Assembly (NCBI GenBank): GCA_010094045.1 | Contig: ML986671.1 | Span: forward strand, 124,001-188,000 | DNA: 64,000 nucleotides | Direction: 5' to 3' | Origin: Lojkania enalia | Taxonomy: Eukaryota > Ascomycota > Dothideomycetes > Pleosporales | In this document: in pieces, positions 12,128-24,929 of the stretch | Layout of the letters: each line of letters opens with the position of its first letter | Position numbering within the stretch: the first letter of the stretch is position 1 | Translations under genes and position numbers: made by a program | Notes under the pieces: model-generated | Seen by the model: only the letters and a program-made list of their open reading frames with translations | Told to the model about the DNA's origin: nothing | Database searches by the model: none

Positions 12128-12664
12128 ATCGTAGCTCCTCCATGATTTCTGCGTATATGGCTTATAGCCAAGGTATTAAATAACATGTGGTCCTCCATGA
12201 GACCAATAGCCAAGACGGGCCCCACGGGCGGCGGAAACATGGGGCCTTTGTTAGCTTAAGTGAACGAGGAGGAAGTCCATGGATAAGATATCGAACCTAG
12301 TGTAGAGATCCTAACCGAGCGATACTGGTAAGCGCCTCAAAACATGGGCGGTCTCAAACCTCAAAGCCTCTACCGAGGATCAGAGCATGCGGGTATGATT
12401 TAGGCTTTACGCCCTTTTATCGGCTTCAGAATGTAGAGTTGACTCGGCTGCAACTAAATACCATACAAATAAAGAACCAGGTCGCGGCTGATTTCTGCAG
12501 TTGTTGAATTCTAAGAGCCAGGCTACGTACTGTAGAGAACATGGTCCACCTGCGGAAGGACCACCCAAAACTAAGCATGACTACATCTACTCCTGGCCCC
12601 AATAATATACATAACCTAATTATCGGTCCTCCATTCTTGAAACTTTGCACCCAGTAGAGCCAAT
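12128..12664. other. Intergenic
   Basis: No gene recognised; promoter side of the following secreted-protein gene. Confidence 0.5.
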
Positions 12665-13558
12665 ATGCGTGTTATTACTTATTCCTACCTCGCCGCTGCT
12701 GCGGCGGCAACCCCAACTTCTATGCTCCGTCCAACCTCCAGCGGCCTTAAGGATTCGCCGGCGTGCCCCTCAGGCTACGAATACATCACAGTACCGCAAA
12801 GCTGTACCAACCGTGTACCCCAACTCTGCTCTGGACTCCAACCAGATCATATCTGCGGTGTTTGTGCTGCCGTCCCAACGAATGCCAAACATGTCGCATT
12901 CCGCTGTCCGCCGGACGATATACCGACTCCTACTAGCCCGAGAGCCATGATCACAAAGCGGCCTACATTTAATGGAAAGCGAGATCGAGACCTACGCCTA
13001 AGAACAATGTGGATAGAATCGTGTCCTTCATATCACCGCAATCTAATAGATGAAACTCTCACTCCTGTATACTCGACGCAGGGGGCCACATCTGTTATTA
13101 TTGATTGCGTATGGCGAGAACGGATTATTTGTCCCGACGGCCAGACTCCTCAGTATCAATTTTCAGGGACTATGACTATAAATGTCCAATGTTCCTGGAT
13201 TCGGGAAGAAGACGCTTGGGATTGGGCATATCCAGATTGTGAGCCAGGTGAATGGCCGGTGATGCAGATTTCTCAAGGGTATTATATGGAACAAGGCATC
13301 ACACATCCATACGTTGACCGGTACTTAGAAGTACCCACTCTCACTGGATTCCCTGGCCAACCGCACGAGACAAGGCTGGACTGTTATCCCTGGAATCCGA
13401 TAACGGCACAAACATTTCATATGAGCGGGACGATGACAAAGACAAGAAATTATACCCCATCCCAACCGGTAATTTTTCTAGTGAGAGCTATTAATCCAGA
13501 GCCGTTTGTGGGTACCTCAAGATACTACTTTGCACCAGAGCCCACGGACGACTGGTAA
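12665..13558 (+). CDS. Predicted secreted Cys-containing protein, function unknown
   Basis: Single-exon frame of 297 residues. It starts MRVITYSYLAAAAAATPTSM, a plausible signal peptide with an alanine-rich core. The N-terminal part (residues 33-85) is Cys-rich: CPSGYEYITVPQSC, LCSGLQPDHICGVCAAV, FRCPPDD. The remainder is rich in Trp, Tyr and Pro with a few further Cys (WIESCPSY, IIDCVWRERIICPDG, YPDCEPGEW, RLDCYPWNP), suggesting a disulfide-stabilised beta-rich fold. I do not recognise the family. One potential N-glycosylation site is visible (NYT near residue 262). It is followed by a long AT-rich spacer and stands alone. A secreted effector-like or cell-wall-associated role is possible but unsupported. 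Confidence 0.6.
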   Translation: MRVITYSYLAAAAAATPTSMLRPTSSGLKDSPACPSGYEYITVPQSCTNRVPQLCSGLQPDHICGVCAAVPTNAKHVAFRCPPDDIPTPTSPRAMITKRPTFNGKRDRDLRLRTMWIESCPSYHRNLIDETLTPVYSTQGATSVIIDCVWRERIICPDGQTPQYQFSGTMTINVQCSWIREEDAWDWAYPDCEPGEWPVMQISQGYYMEQGITHPYVDRYLEVPTLTGFPGQPHETRLDCYPWNPITAQTFHMSGTMTKTRNYTPSQPVIFLVRAINPEPFVGTSRYYFAPEPTDDW

Positions 13559-14555
13559 TTCGATATATATTTTGTGGAGAGCTCGATTTAGGGGCTAGGA
13601 TTTTTTAATTGGCAATATTTAGCCATACAAGAACGATAGGTTCTCTTCACTTATAACCGATGTAGCGTCATAGTAGCTCAGGCATCGGCTGACCAGCGGA
13701 CAATAAGCTGTTAAGCGAGCTTCATTGATAAATTTAACATTCCCCTTCTAACATAGTCCCAGGTGGTGTTTTCAGTTCTAGGTGCTAGTCTTAATGTCTC
13801 TTGAGACAAATAGAAATCTTAATTAATCTCGTTCATAAAGCAATGCGTCAATGCAACCTGTACCAGTGCATTCACCAATGAGTGTTCTAAAGACCTTTGC
13901 GCTTACAATATCCCTTTCTTACTGCTCAGCTTCATTGATTCCAGACCCCCCGTGAAACCAGCAAACCTCTCTTGGGCCCGAATTGCGCATAGTCCCTGGG
14001 CTTATCGCACTGTCATTGCCCGCGCTACGTGAACAATTAGCCAATATCTCTCGTCTAAACGCAATGCTTACGTGAAGATCCGGCACCTCATGCCGGCGCG
14101 TTATGCCTCTATTGTGATACCTTTAGCGCGTCAGTAGCAAAAATACTCTTATATATCAATTTGCCTCTCTACAAATCCTAGATCTCCCAAGCATACTCAC
14201 TAAGTAGCCTTCTTCTCGAACGTCATCTCACAATAAGATAACATGCGTGACTTTCTTCGTGTTTCGAAATTATATGCTTTCTAAGAACTGCTTGCTTCAC
14301 CAAATGGTACTTCCAAGAAATAACGGCAAGAGGATAATTGTCTCTACCATAAACAAAGGAACAAAAGCTGCATTATCGTCTGCTAATATGATTACTTTTG
14401 AAGTCACATTATCAGATGGCGAACTGCTCCTTAGATATAATTTAGACGTGTCTTGATGCTCGTATTATTCTTCCAATTCTCTACTAGAGAGCTGGAATCT
14501 ACTATTCGAGCTTACCATAATCTTGGTTAACCAGACTTAGTCGCATATTCTAATT
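13559..14555. other. AT-rich spacer
   Basis: No gene recognised. The short frame at 14247-14456 has no family resemblance and poor coding character. Confidence 0.5.
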
Positions 14556-16723
14556 ATGGTAGACGATACAGTTGGTCTAGCCAATTAAGCGCTCCTAGAC
14601 AAGATTGATAAACTGCGAGAAATTAATGTCAAATTACTCGACTGTCCACAACTTGTCGTCGTTGGGGATCAATCGTCAGGCAAAAGCTCTGTCTTGGAGA
14701 GTCTAACAGGATTCTCATTCCCTCAGGCTCCTACAGTTGTACACGCTATGCGACCCAGATATCTTGCCGTCGCGAAGCTGAGAATAAAGTCTCTGTATCT
14801 ATCATGCCACATGTCGGAACCGAACCTTCTGTAGAGGATCGCCTTCGTAGATTCAAGCGCACTCTGACCGGGCTCATCAATGAAGCGCTGACTATGATCT
14901 TCGATGATGCAGACCAGGCCTTGGGAATTAAGACGAAGGCTGATGGCGCTGATAGTACATACCAAGCTTTCAACCAACATATCCTTAAGATCGAGATCAG
15001 CGTTCCAAATCAGGAGCACTTCACCGTCATTAATCTGCCGGGCATTTTCCGAAATCCATACGGCTCTACCACGGATGGCGACGTCACTCTAGTACGGAAT
15101 ATGGTCAAGGAGTACATCGAGAATGAACGAACCATTATCCTTGCGGTTATATCATCAAATGCCGACATCGTAACACAGGAAATATTGAGTATGGCGGAAA
15201 CAGCGGACCCGAAAGGGAAGCGCACGATGGGGGTGTTCACAAAGCCAGACCTCGTGATGGAAAAAACTACGCAAGAGCTAGTCAAAAACCTTGCTGTCGG
15301 AAAACGAAACTGCCTCTGATTAGGCTACTGCATCGTGAAGAATCGGAGTCCGGGTGATACAGAGTCCGGTGTGGAAGAATGCGTTGCTCAAGAAGCTAAA
15401 TTTTTCTCCAAGCCAGAGTGGCGTGAAGCCGTGCTATATTGAAGGTGCGGTATTGCTTCACTGAAAATTTGACTTAGCGAGCTTTTAATTAGTATTTCTA
15501 AGAAAGAGTTTCCAAACGTGAGGGCTGAAATTGAAGAATTGCTGAGAGGGTATGAGAATGAACTTGAGACAATGGGACCATCGCGCATCGACCAGAGCTC
15601 TCAAAGAGTCTATTTGGGCAAAATTGAATCTGTATATCGGAAGATCACTCAATGCGCATTGAATGGACACTATGATAGTAAAGATGTCTTCATGAACACG
15701 CCAAGCTTGAAATTGATAACGCAAGTGACGAAGATGAACGAAAGTTTCTCGGATACTGTTTATGGAAAAGGCCGTAAGAGGCATCTGTCTCCGCAGCAAT
15801 TAGATGATGGAGGAACGGCCTACGGCCTCGTTGAAACCGATGACAAACCAAACTTTGATTGGCTTTATGGGGAGTACCCTGAGCTGCACGCCATTCTCGT
15901 CATGTATAATTACGAGTGTCCGGCGCCGCCGTCATTCAGTAACGATTCCATCATTGAATATACTGACAAAGTTTTCTGGGGCCATTCTTTCCGTCATCTT
16001 CAAAGAGCAATCCGAGAAATGGGAGCCTCTAGTACTTACTCATGTTAGTAGGTCAATCATGTTAGTTCACAATTTCATTCGGCAGCTACTCCATTATGTC
16101 TTCTCGGAGGCTGAAGTATTAGAAAGACTCTGGGAGACTGTCCTCGTTGAAAAACTCTGCGAAGCCTATTCACACGCCATGGAGCATACTCGCTTCCTAC
16201 TGCGAATCGAGCGAAGTAGCACGCTGTCTACTTACAACCATTAATTCAATTCACAAGTGCGAAAAAAGCACCAAGAAGGGATTAGTGCAGCAATAGAAAG
16301 TAAATCTACGTGGTACTGGACGAACAATAGCAAGAGTGGATGCACAGTTGAGGCTATTCCTGTTACGAACTTGAAGAACCTCATGGTTAACAAAGGCAAC
16401 GCATAGTAAGTGTGAGACGATATCCTTGATGTTCTCGCGAGCTACTACGAAGCATCAAGAAAGCGCTTCGTGGACACTATATGCAGGCAGGTTATCGCCC
16501 ATTTCCTTCTAAAAGGCGACAAAAGCCCACTCAAGTCTTTTGCGCGGAGTTGGCGATGAGTCTAAAAGATGAAGAGCTAGAGATAATTGCGGGAGAAGAT
16601 GAGGGGATAAGGGCCCAACGAGGGATGTTGGAGACTGAGATTGAGAATCTAAAAAAGGCGATGAAAGTGCTGCGCGGTGAGAGCACGGAAGTAGTGGTGG
16701 GTAAGTCCGTGGAACTAGACTGA
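14556..16723 (+). pseudogene. Dynamin-like large GTPase gene, multiply broken
   Basis: Dynamin/Mx-type GTPases remodel membranes. The presumptive start at 14556 is followed by a TAA at 14586-14588 where LAN(Q)ALLDKID is expected (CAA to TAA). The G1 P-loop VVVGDQSSGKSSVLESLTG is intact, but a frameshift near 14730 displaces the switch region; the second frame resumes at ...ENKVSVSIMPHV. G3-like INLPGIF and G4-like FTKPDLV are seen at 15030-15250, the first with Asn-Leu-Pro-Gly where Asp-Leu-Pro-Gly is usual. A TGA at 15317-15319 follows, probably a former Arg codon (CGA). Stalk pieces are in two frames (15518-16048 and 15960-16244). A GED-like end covers about 16400-16723 (YYEASRKRFVD, CAELAMSLKDEELEIIAGED). 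At least three stops and three frameshifts make it non-functional. Confidence 0.88.
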
Positions 16724-17535
16724 TTTACCTATGGCATCCTCCTCATCTCATTATCATGGCCTCATATCTACGAACCAAACCAAAGCTGTTCAAACATATC
16801 TACAGTCGAATATGCTTCAAGTCTGATATGCATTCATTCTAGTGAAACCCTATTTTGCCTACACGAAAACGTAATATTTCATTAAAATTAATCGCTAGAG
16901 GGAAACGGCAAGCGTTTTTCACGATTTCAATATGTTAGCACATCTCTCTTTTTTTTTTCAATCAGTCTTCCTGGCCTTCTTTCAATAACGCTGGCAAAGT
17001 TCACGTTAATCTCGATGTTCCGGGTTTTTGAAGTGAGATCCAGCTATGTCCGGAACTTTAACAGGTAAATCTGGCAAGGAAACCTCTTCACTGAATCTTC
17101 TATTCAAGCACTAAGCCCCTACGCTTATAGCGCGTCGTTTTAGGTGAAAATTGAAGCTATGTTGGATGTTCACGGAGCTTCATTTGCGGTTAAGCAACCT
17201 AGCTCTCGTACAGAAAATTTCGCATAAATCGTGCAATACCAAGGTAGGTGCCTCTATTATTGAATGCACTCTTATACTAGACGAAGGAAAGAAACGCGGT
17301 CAATGCCAGCTTCAGTGTTAATTTGAAGTTTCTTGCTTCTATAAGACGCCGTTAATGTTACATAGCGGCTTCAGCCACACCCAACCTGCCTAAAGTTTCC
17401 AGTATTTGTCAGAGCTGGCTGGCTCTGATGAGGGTTGGAAAAACTGCGTCTATTGACTAGAAATGCGAGACATGCTACATATATATCCCTGGACCTGCCA
17501 AGGGGCTAACTGTGAATAGCTTAGCCGTAACAGTA
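16724..17535. other. Intergenic, AT-rich
   Basis: Nothing recognisable on either strand. Confidence 0.5.
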
Positions 17536-19149
17536 TTAGCTCGAGGTATAACTGCTGTCCGCAAACCTGGCAACAATTCGGGCTGCACCATCGCGCCCAG
17601 GCGATGCTCTCGAGATTTCAGCAAGCTTGTCCGCATTCTTACGGATTCTTTTAGTGTTCTCATTTGCCTCGACTAAGCTCGCAATTGATCCATGAAGGCA
17701 TTCAGCTGTCCACTGCGGGCTACTTGCCCGACAGCCCCAGATACCAATGTTCAGACGCTCGACCAATACTGCAATGTTGTAGTGGTCAACCCACAAAGGC
17801 AGGACCACGTGAGGCACCCCGGCGCTAATGATACCCGGAGAATGTCAGCGGGGGCGGTTTCCATTACTGGTTGAGTTGGGTTAAACTTACGCCAGACCCT
17901 CATGGTACGAGCCTGCACCGCCATGGTGTACAAACGCAATCACATGTCCAGTCTCCAATATAGCGAAAGGATCAATCTCAAGCCATGAAACTATGCGAAA
18001 ACGTCCGTCCACTACGTGCTTCTCTGCAATCTTTCTAAAAGTGTCTTCAGAGTAGTTGCCTGCTCTTTGATACTTCCAGAGAACCTGAAGGCGCGGGTTC
18101 TCATCTAATAGCAAGCTTAGTGCTTGCGTAAGGGCCAGCGCCCGCTGTTCGTCGTACGAAACTGTATTACCGAGATTAACTAGTACTGTGGGTAATTGAG
18201 CGAGCCAATGCGCCATTTTTTCATCCTGCTCCGTGGCTAATGCTACGTTGACCGTGATGGGGCCTGTGCATGTGACATTCGGCGGTATATAGTCAACAGG
18301 GATGCTCGCTTCAGGCAGAGTCTGCGTGATCCACGGCGTATCTGGGCGATAAAGGCCATAGAAATCCATGGATTTACTGCGGATACCGCGCTTCTTCAGG
18401 TACGCTTTCTTCGAACGAAGATTTGGGGTCCATGATAGCACATATCGTACTCGAATGGCATACCAGATTTCGGCCAATTTCGAGGCAAGCGGGATGGGAA
18501 ATTCTGAAGGGGATCCTAAGGCGGGGTACTTCCAGAACCCTTTGGCCCACCATTGTGCGTGAGGAAAGCTATCAGCCAGCATATTAGGCACAATGAATGC
18601 ATGCAGGCGATTCTTCTCTCGAGCTGCAGATATTGCTGGCCACATAAACGTATCCAGAACCACGACTGCCGGATCGATAGTGTCCATAAGCTTGCCGGTC
18701 TCCTCGATGAGAGCGAAATGCTCCTCGTTAGACCATGGCGACATCCATATTTGCATAAACGCAGTGAACTTGGAAATACCAGATAGACCAGGACCCATGA
18801 TACCGTCAGTTATTTCTGTGGTGCCACTTATAGCAAGTACGGCTTCTAGATAGCCCTGGCTTTTTAGACCATGGAAATACGCTTTATCGGAGATGCGCTT
18901 TAGTTTGGCTTCGACCCCGGGCCATGATGCGACGTGAACTTCCACCTGTGGGTGATTCATGCGTAGCGATTGAATGGTGGCCATGTGTACATTATGGAGT
19001 CCGCTGAGCTCATTTATGATGAATAAGGCGGTGTTATTGCGACCTTGGACCTGCTGGACAAGAGACGGGCGCTCCGAAATTCGCTGCAAGATGTACGCAG
19101 CAAAGATAGCGCTAAGAATCAGGACAACAGAACGAATAGATCTCAACAT
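17536..19149 (-). CDS. UDP-glycosyltransferase family protein (GT1-like)
   Basis: Transfers a sugar from a UDP-sugar to a lipophilic acceptor. Two exons on the minus strand: 17891-19149 and 17536-17824 with a 66-bp intron (17825-17890); 515 residues. The N-terminus MLRSIRSVVLILSAIFAAYI is a signal-anchor-like helix. The N-terminal acceptor domain covers residues 35-270 (INELSGLHNVHMATIQSLRM; VEVHVASWPGVEAK). The donor domain includes VLVNLGNTVSYDEQ and the GT1 signature region FVHHGGAGSYHEGLAAGVPH followed by VVLPLWVDHYNIA, where the junction rebuilds GLAAGV. The histidine and HGGAGS motif that hold UDP are present. It has an unusual luminal-type anchor for a fungal GT1. The acceptor is unknown; sterol, sphingolipid or secondary-metabolite glycosylation are options. 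It stands alone, next to the protease gene. Confidence 0.9.
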
Positions 19150-20435
19150 ATTGATCTAGTTAAATCAAATAGAAGACGACCGAGGATGCTGTGTTGTAGA
19201 TTTTGATTAACACAAAGCGCTGATTTAAACAACGTAAGATATGCAATATTGGAGTTCCTAGGTTACTCACACTATCAATTTCAGATTCTTTTCCAACCCA
19301 GTTACCGAAATCTTAATGAGATCAAGGATAGTAAAGGAGCATTGCAAGAACACATCTTTTTGCCTGGGGCACGTAATGATTTATAATCTAATTTTCGAGC
19401 ATCAGCATCCGAGAGAATTGGGTCGTATGGTTAGAGCATATCCTAGCGTGCATGGGTAAAAGAGAGGCCAAGAACATGAGCGACCCAGCAGTGCGGACAA
19501 TACTGCGCGTTAGTCCAAACTGATCGATGATTCGCGTCTTAGGCACTGTTAGATGCAAGTAAAAGTCTTAGCGCTGACAAGCACAATTTATTCTGCAGCG
19601 TCACCGACGAAGTAGATATTCGAAGGACCTGGGTCAAACCTACGCATCTGTATGAGTAAGATATTAGCGAGGTCTCGGCGCATTCTTATTTGTGAATAGT
19701 CACACGATCCTTCCAGAGCGGTGTGAAAGCTTCAGGAATCTTTTCGAAAGCTGTAACATACAGGAGAAAACATTGCCGGATCTGAGGAGACTATATCTTC
19801 CTGCTTATTCCGTCAGGTTCTTTCCACATTTTCTTTGAATTTTTTTTAGCCTCTCTTTAGTCAATAGCATCTTTTATCATATGTAATTCTGTCGCATATC
19901 AGGTAGCATCAATTTCTGAGGCAGATATTCATGTATTGAAGGAGGTTAAGTGGCTTGCCTGGCTAGAGACTGGCATTGTCGAGACTATAGACCTGAAAAC
20001 AAGCCAACTATAATAGGATAGTAGAAACACGTGACAGATTCCACTATGCTAAGTGGCTGAGATCTTCAATTATAGGACTATTTCCCATCATTCCGATTTA
20101 TTTTAACAACTAAGTTGTGAGCCCTAAATTCCGACACATACGGCAAGTTATTTCCATAAGTACTATTTGCAGTCTTATTCCCAACAGGTCACAAGCCAAG
20201 TCAACTAAGAACGAATCGAACGAATATATTCCAATGTGCGACTAAATATGTTCGGTAAGAACGCGAATAACACTGCGTACTCATCGAATGAACACTCGTC
20301 AACCAATGGGAGAGCGATGGATTTCCTGCGTAAGAATAGAATCAAGTCATTGAATATGCAGCACCAAGTATGCGTAAAGGAGTGTCATTGACAGTATTCC
20401 TCGAATCCAGCAAATGTATCATTACGAGTTCCTGC
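19150..20435. other. AT-rich spacer containing an LTR-like element
   Basis: No gene seen. It holds the repeat copy at 19890-20036; the rest is unremarkable AT-rich sequence between the two minus-strand genes. Confidence 0.5.
19890..20036 (+). mobile_element. LTR-like element, copy A (147 bp)
   Basis: Begins TGTCGCATATCAGG and ends AAACACGTGACA. Flanks are AATTC on the left and GATTC on the right, a 5-bp duplication with one mismatch. An internal CTATAGACCTGAAAAC corresponds to CTATATAGGCCTGAAAAC in other copies. Strand is set so that all copies read TGTC..ATCAGG to GTGACA. Confidence 0.8.
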
Positions 20436-22060
20436 TCACCCAAATGCGATCCAGCCAACCCCAGCACCATAGCATAGACTGTCACTCCACGAATTAACAT
20501 TCCACTGAAAACCTTTCTCAGTCTCGTCGCTGGCAAAAGCCTTGAAACGAACATTCCTTGCAGCATCAAAATCTAGTCGATTAATCGCAACATAAACCTT
20601 TGGCACCTTATCATAGAGGGTGTTGTATGTCAACTTATGTCCATTGTTCAGTTGGGCAGGATACCAATCCCGATGGTGACTAGTGTCATCATTACCGCTA
20701 GTTACCCCATCCTTGGATGATGGATAGGCAATCCAAGTTGCCGTGGCACCATGAAGAATACTGTCGGACCAGGTATCAATATGGATATCAAAGCCATCTG
20801 GCTTGATGTTGTCGGCATAAGCGGCGATGCGTATGTTGCGTTCTTTGGACATGTTGAGGCTAGAAAGCCAAACAATAATCTTTGGTTCTTCTTGATACGC
20901 GCTGGAAAAGGTGATATGCATTGAGTTCGTCTGACTTGGTGGTGCCACAACTTTATAAGTGCCCACTGCAACTTAAATTAGGCGTCTTATAAGTATTCAA
21001 ATTGTGAAAGTGGCATACCTTGGTAGTCTGAATCATTTTGATCAAATTCGACCCAGGTTGCACCCCCAGAGTACAACGCAGTATCGTCCCAAGCATCGAT
21101 TCGAACAATAAAGTCCTTTGTTGTAACACGATCAGCAAATATTTTGACTCTAACGTCGTGCGCTTCGTCTATATCAAGTTCATTTAGCCCCAGCGCAAGC
21201 TGAGGCTTTGTGAGATATTCAGTGTTAAACAGAATCTGCTTTGCATTGAGGGCTACTGGTGGAAACCAGTCACGGGCTTCCCTTGTGCTCCATATGCCGG
21301 AGGAACGGGTCTGGAACGGGTAGATCATCCCGATGAATTCCTTGTCGGTTGGTGACAGGATGACGTTGTTCGATGAACCTTTCCCATCAGTGGTCAGCTC
21401 GGGAGGGAAGAAGTAGAGCATGATGGAGCGATCATCAAATGCAGATGCCCGTGTCGTTGCAATGTCGTATTTGGAGAAAAGATTCCTGTCAACATCTCCG
21501 GGGGGCCAGTAATTTGGTGGTCCAGCAAAATATTCATAGACCTTTGACTTATCCCAATTGATCGTCACATTCGGGCTTTGATGTTCATGAATGCAGCCGA
21601 GGGCATGGCCAAACTCATGTATAATAGTGCGAGAGAACTCCTGATCCCTAGTGTTGTTGTCAAACCAGCCGAAGTTCATGGTAGGCTCGTTCTCAGGAAT
21701 TCTACTATTCGTGGTGCCAATATAGGACCATGATCCCTCGCCCCAATCAAATGAGATCCTAATGTCTGTAGGGCCGGACTCAACGAATCGAAAGTCGATG
21801 TTTGCGTACTGCTCCCATTGCTGGGCGTAGAACATAACCTTATTGCGAACCTTTTGGCTGCCACCACGTAGAAATTTGACACGAAGTCGCTTGCCATTTG
21901 GCCAGAAAGTTTCGATTGGCATGGCAAGACTGCCTGATGAGGATAGAGATGATAGTAGATTCGTCTGCGGAGCATCTTTTGGAATGCGTGCCGTACATAT
22001 ATGGACCTTAGAGCGATCCATGGTCATGTGTCTAGTGTAGAAACTAAATACACAGAGCAA
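20436..22060 (-). CDS. Metzincin-type zinc protease with three H-type lectin domains
   Basis: Two exons: 21019-22060 and 20436-20965, intron 20966-21018 (53 bp, GTATGC...GCAG); 523 residues from the first Met, or 510-512 from the Met codons at 22027/22021, which I favour. The catalytic motif HEFGHALGCIHEH (about residues 148-160) is the extended HExxHxxGxxHE zinc site of astacin-like/metzincin peptidases, and SIMLYFF further on resembles the Met-turn. Three repeats of about 85 residues follow, each with a GLNELDID/WLSSLNMS/AINRLDFD-type strand and a DAWDDTALYSGGATW-type ending (DTWSDSILHGATATW; NSWSDSLCYGAGVGW). These match the H-type lectin fold that binds GalNAc. No signal peptide is evident, so it may be cytosolic or use a missed upstream exon. 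A plausible role is cleavage of glycoproteins targeted by the lectin repeats. Confidence 0.87.
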
Positions 22061-24929
22061 GCCTCAGAATGAATAATTGTGTTCAGAAGTTATAAGGATA
22101 TTTGCACGAGGGTTATTTCAATATTTGGGAGGCGCTAATTCCTTTATACAATACGGAGGACGGGATCACGGCAGGTGTACGATTCAGCTAGCCACAGCAT
22201 CAAACCATATTCAGAGCACATCGTGCTTAGCTGACGCTAGACACGCGACTCTCCACATGCCCCCCTACACATACGCAATGTGGCTTTATAGGTCTGTTGC
22301 CTTTATTTAATAGGTTTTGTAGTGCCGAAAGGACATGCTGGGTCTGCGGTAATAAGCTAGATCAAAACATGAGGCGCCCCGGCTTCACCGGTAAAACTGC
22401 ACAAGCAGGGACGGGAATTGCCGGTGTGCAGCTGAGAAAGTATGAAAGAGCGGCGCGCAATACGGAAGTGAGGTTTTCCACCCAGCTGAAGCATCTGTGG
22501 TCTCTCGGTTCGTTGGCGATATCATTGGATAGACCATTCGCCCATGTTGAAACGCTCTATTGCTATTATCACCCGCTCTCACTATGTGATATAGCTTCCT
22601 ACACGGAAATCTCTGTATATAAAGAGGTCAGCTATCCTCTTCAAACAATCAATATAGTTCTTCACATCTCTTTGACACCTGCTTAGTTGATCGCTGCTTA
22701 CTATCCCAGAGATATTGACTGCTAACTTCGTAGGAAATAATAGACTAGATGTGATTTCGAAGACCATGTTGCGCAACTGTATAAGAGATACTGTGTTAGA
22801 GACTATTTACATCTCATTCTTCTTTATCGGGAGGCTCATATTAAAATACTAAAGGTGTAGAGTGTGAAAAGTCACGAGTTTCCTGGGCTATATCCATTGA
22901 CCATGATTCTCGAGACTACCTTTGCCCTAAATATGAATATCCTGCCATTTCTAATTTATCAGCTCCCATCAGTCTCAGAACTAGCATACAAGTGAGTGAC
23001 AAAAGGGGCGACAATTCAGGATATGATGGCGTTTCTTGTTGCCACCTGCAGTGCGTGAGTGCTGTCAGAACCAAAATTCGCTGGTCAGACGGTACGCAGC
23101 TACAAGAATTGAAAAGGCGAGCCAAGTCCCTCGCTAATCGGAGGACAGCGGAGATATAGCTGAGAGGGTTCAGCTGAGTAGTGTGGCTGCCTGGAAAAAA
23201 AAAATAAAGTAAAATATAATATTACCAAAAGCAATCGTGTCCGGATTGGTATTTTGGGGGTTTCTCGCTTCGATAGACTATCGATCACAACCTCCTGCGA
23301 CATACAAAGTACTATTCCGATGATTTCATCTATCGCCGACAAGATTGTGAATTGCTAATTCAATAGTCTTCTATGGTCCTTGAGAGTTACTCGAATAGCC
23401 TGGGAAGATTGATGGCTTGCGTCTGGCAGCTATTAAATTACCAAAATTGAATGGCCTAGGCTCGATTGTATCCCTATTGTGGTATAGTGGTATGGCTTGA
23501 AGATTTCACTCGAAGATCAATAGTCTGGATTTTCATGCCAAAGCTGTGGGCTTACGGGCGAGCGGGACACAAACATTAATAGGTCGCTTTTGCAGAACCA
23601 GACGGAGCCCTCATGAAATCTAGAAAGCTGCCAGATATAAGCGCTATCTTCATCAATACCATGCCGCTCAAGAGCTCGTGCTTCTAATGATGTTGCTATT
23701 GCCTTCGTTGCGTGATGGACCCGGCAAATCGGCGACACGGCACTTGTTCATTTCATAAACATGCGTTAAGCATGTATCCATTCAGTCGTTATTCTGAGAG
23801 TACGCTGCTAGTACGCTGTGATCTGCAGGCGGCAAGCATTGACATGAATGGTTCGCTAATTTTACTTTGTGGAGTATGAGACTTCAAGAAGCCCCCAAAA
23901 AAGCAAAGCAAACGTTATTCGATGATCTACGTGGCTGCATGCCCCACTCGGATGCCGAAGATTAGGTCTGATTTGTCCTAAACCTGATCAGCTGAATCTC
24001 AGCTGAATACCGTAGTCAACCTAAGCAGAATTGTGCTAGGGAGGCGTTGGGGGAACTTCGCGTTCGTTATCTAGATCTACTATCCCTGTTAGCCATCGAT
24101 GATACCTCGTCGTTCATGTGCGTTTCCAGCATCGGTTGAACCTAGAAATTACTTTTTCTAGACTCTATCAGCTTCTTCGTTTGTGATAACTAGGCTATAG
24201 ATCCAAGCACGTTCGCGTGACTGATTGATAGCTTGCTATTCGGTCATACGGAATCGAGCACACCTGGTAGGATCCGTATCTGATTGTCTGGCTAGCGCTT
24301 TCGTTACAATATGAACCGCAAATATCACGATACGATCGATTTTGAGTATTTTGGCAGTAATCGATTTATTGCTTACAAAAAGATGTATAATAATATCCTC
24401 TCTAGCCGGCAATTAAACCAAGGTTGATATTCGCCCATTTAGTTTCTTAGCCATCAAGTATATTTATCAATAAAAATTCCGGCCACTTGCGCTTCCACAC
24501 TCAGTGTCTGCTTCTTCACACTAACCTTTATCACACTATAGTCTTCTTGGCTAGTAAATTACACCCGAAAATGTGTCACATGTTTCTACTATCCTATTAT
24601 AGTTGGTCTGTTTTCAGGCCTATATAGTCTCGCCATTGCCAGCTTCTAGGGAAGCCGGCCACTTAACCTCCTTCAATACATCAATATTTGCCTCAGCAAT
24701 TGATGCTCCCTGATACGTGACAAAATGTCCCCGCTTTGCTGGTCAATGACAGTCTAAGATGCCCTATCGTCTAGTCATTTACAGCTACTAAAACCGTAGC
24801 ATATTCCTCGACATTCTATTTACGCTCTCATATAATCACTATTTGGGAGCCTGATCCTTTCTGATCTCGGATTCTTTTAAAATCGAAATTGAGGAATAAC
24901 ATCATTGGGTTCGAGTGTCGCTCTTTGAG
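22061..24929. other. Gene-poor, AT-rich region with one LTR-like element
   Basis: No supported gene. Several short frames (for example 22297-22686) have no family resemblance. The repeat copy at 24574-24722 lies near the right end. Confidence 0.5.
24574..24722 (-). mobile_element. LTR-like element, copy B (149 bp)
   Basis: Ends TGTCACATGTTTC and GATACGTGACA on the + strand, flanked by a perfect 5-bp duplication AAATG/AAATG (24569-24573 and 24723-24727). Contains the TATA-like CTATATAG block (on the minus strand, ACTATATAGGCC). Confidence 0.88.

Noticed and set aside
22297..22686. 129-codon plus-strand frame as a gene
   Set aside because: No family resemblance, no sensible neighbours, irregular composition.
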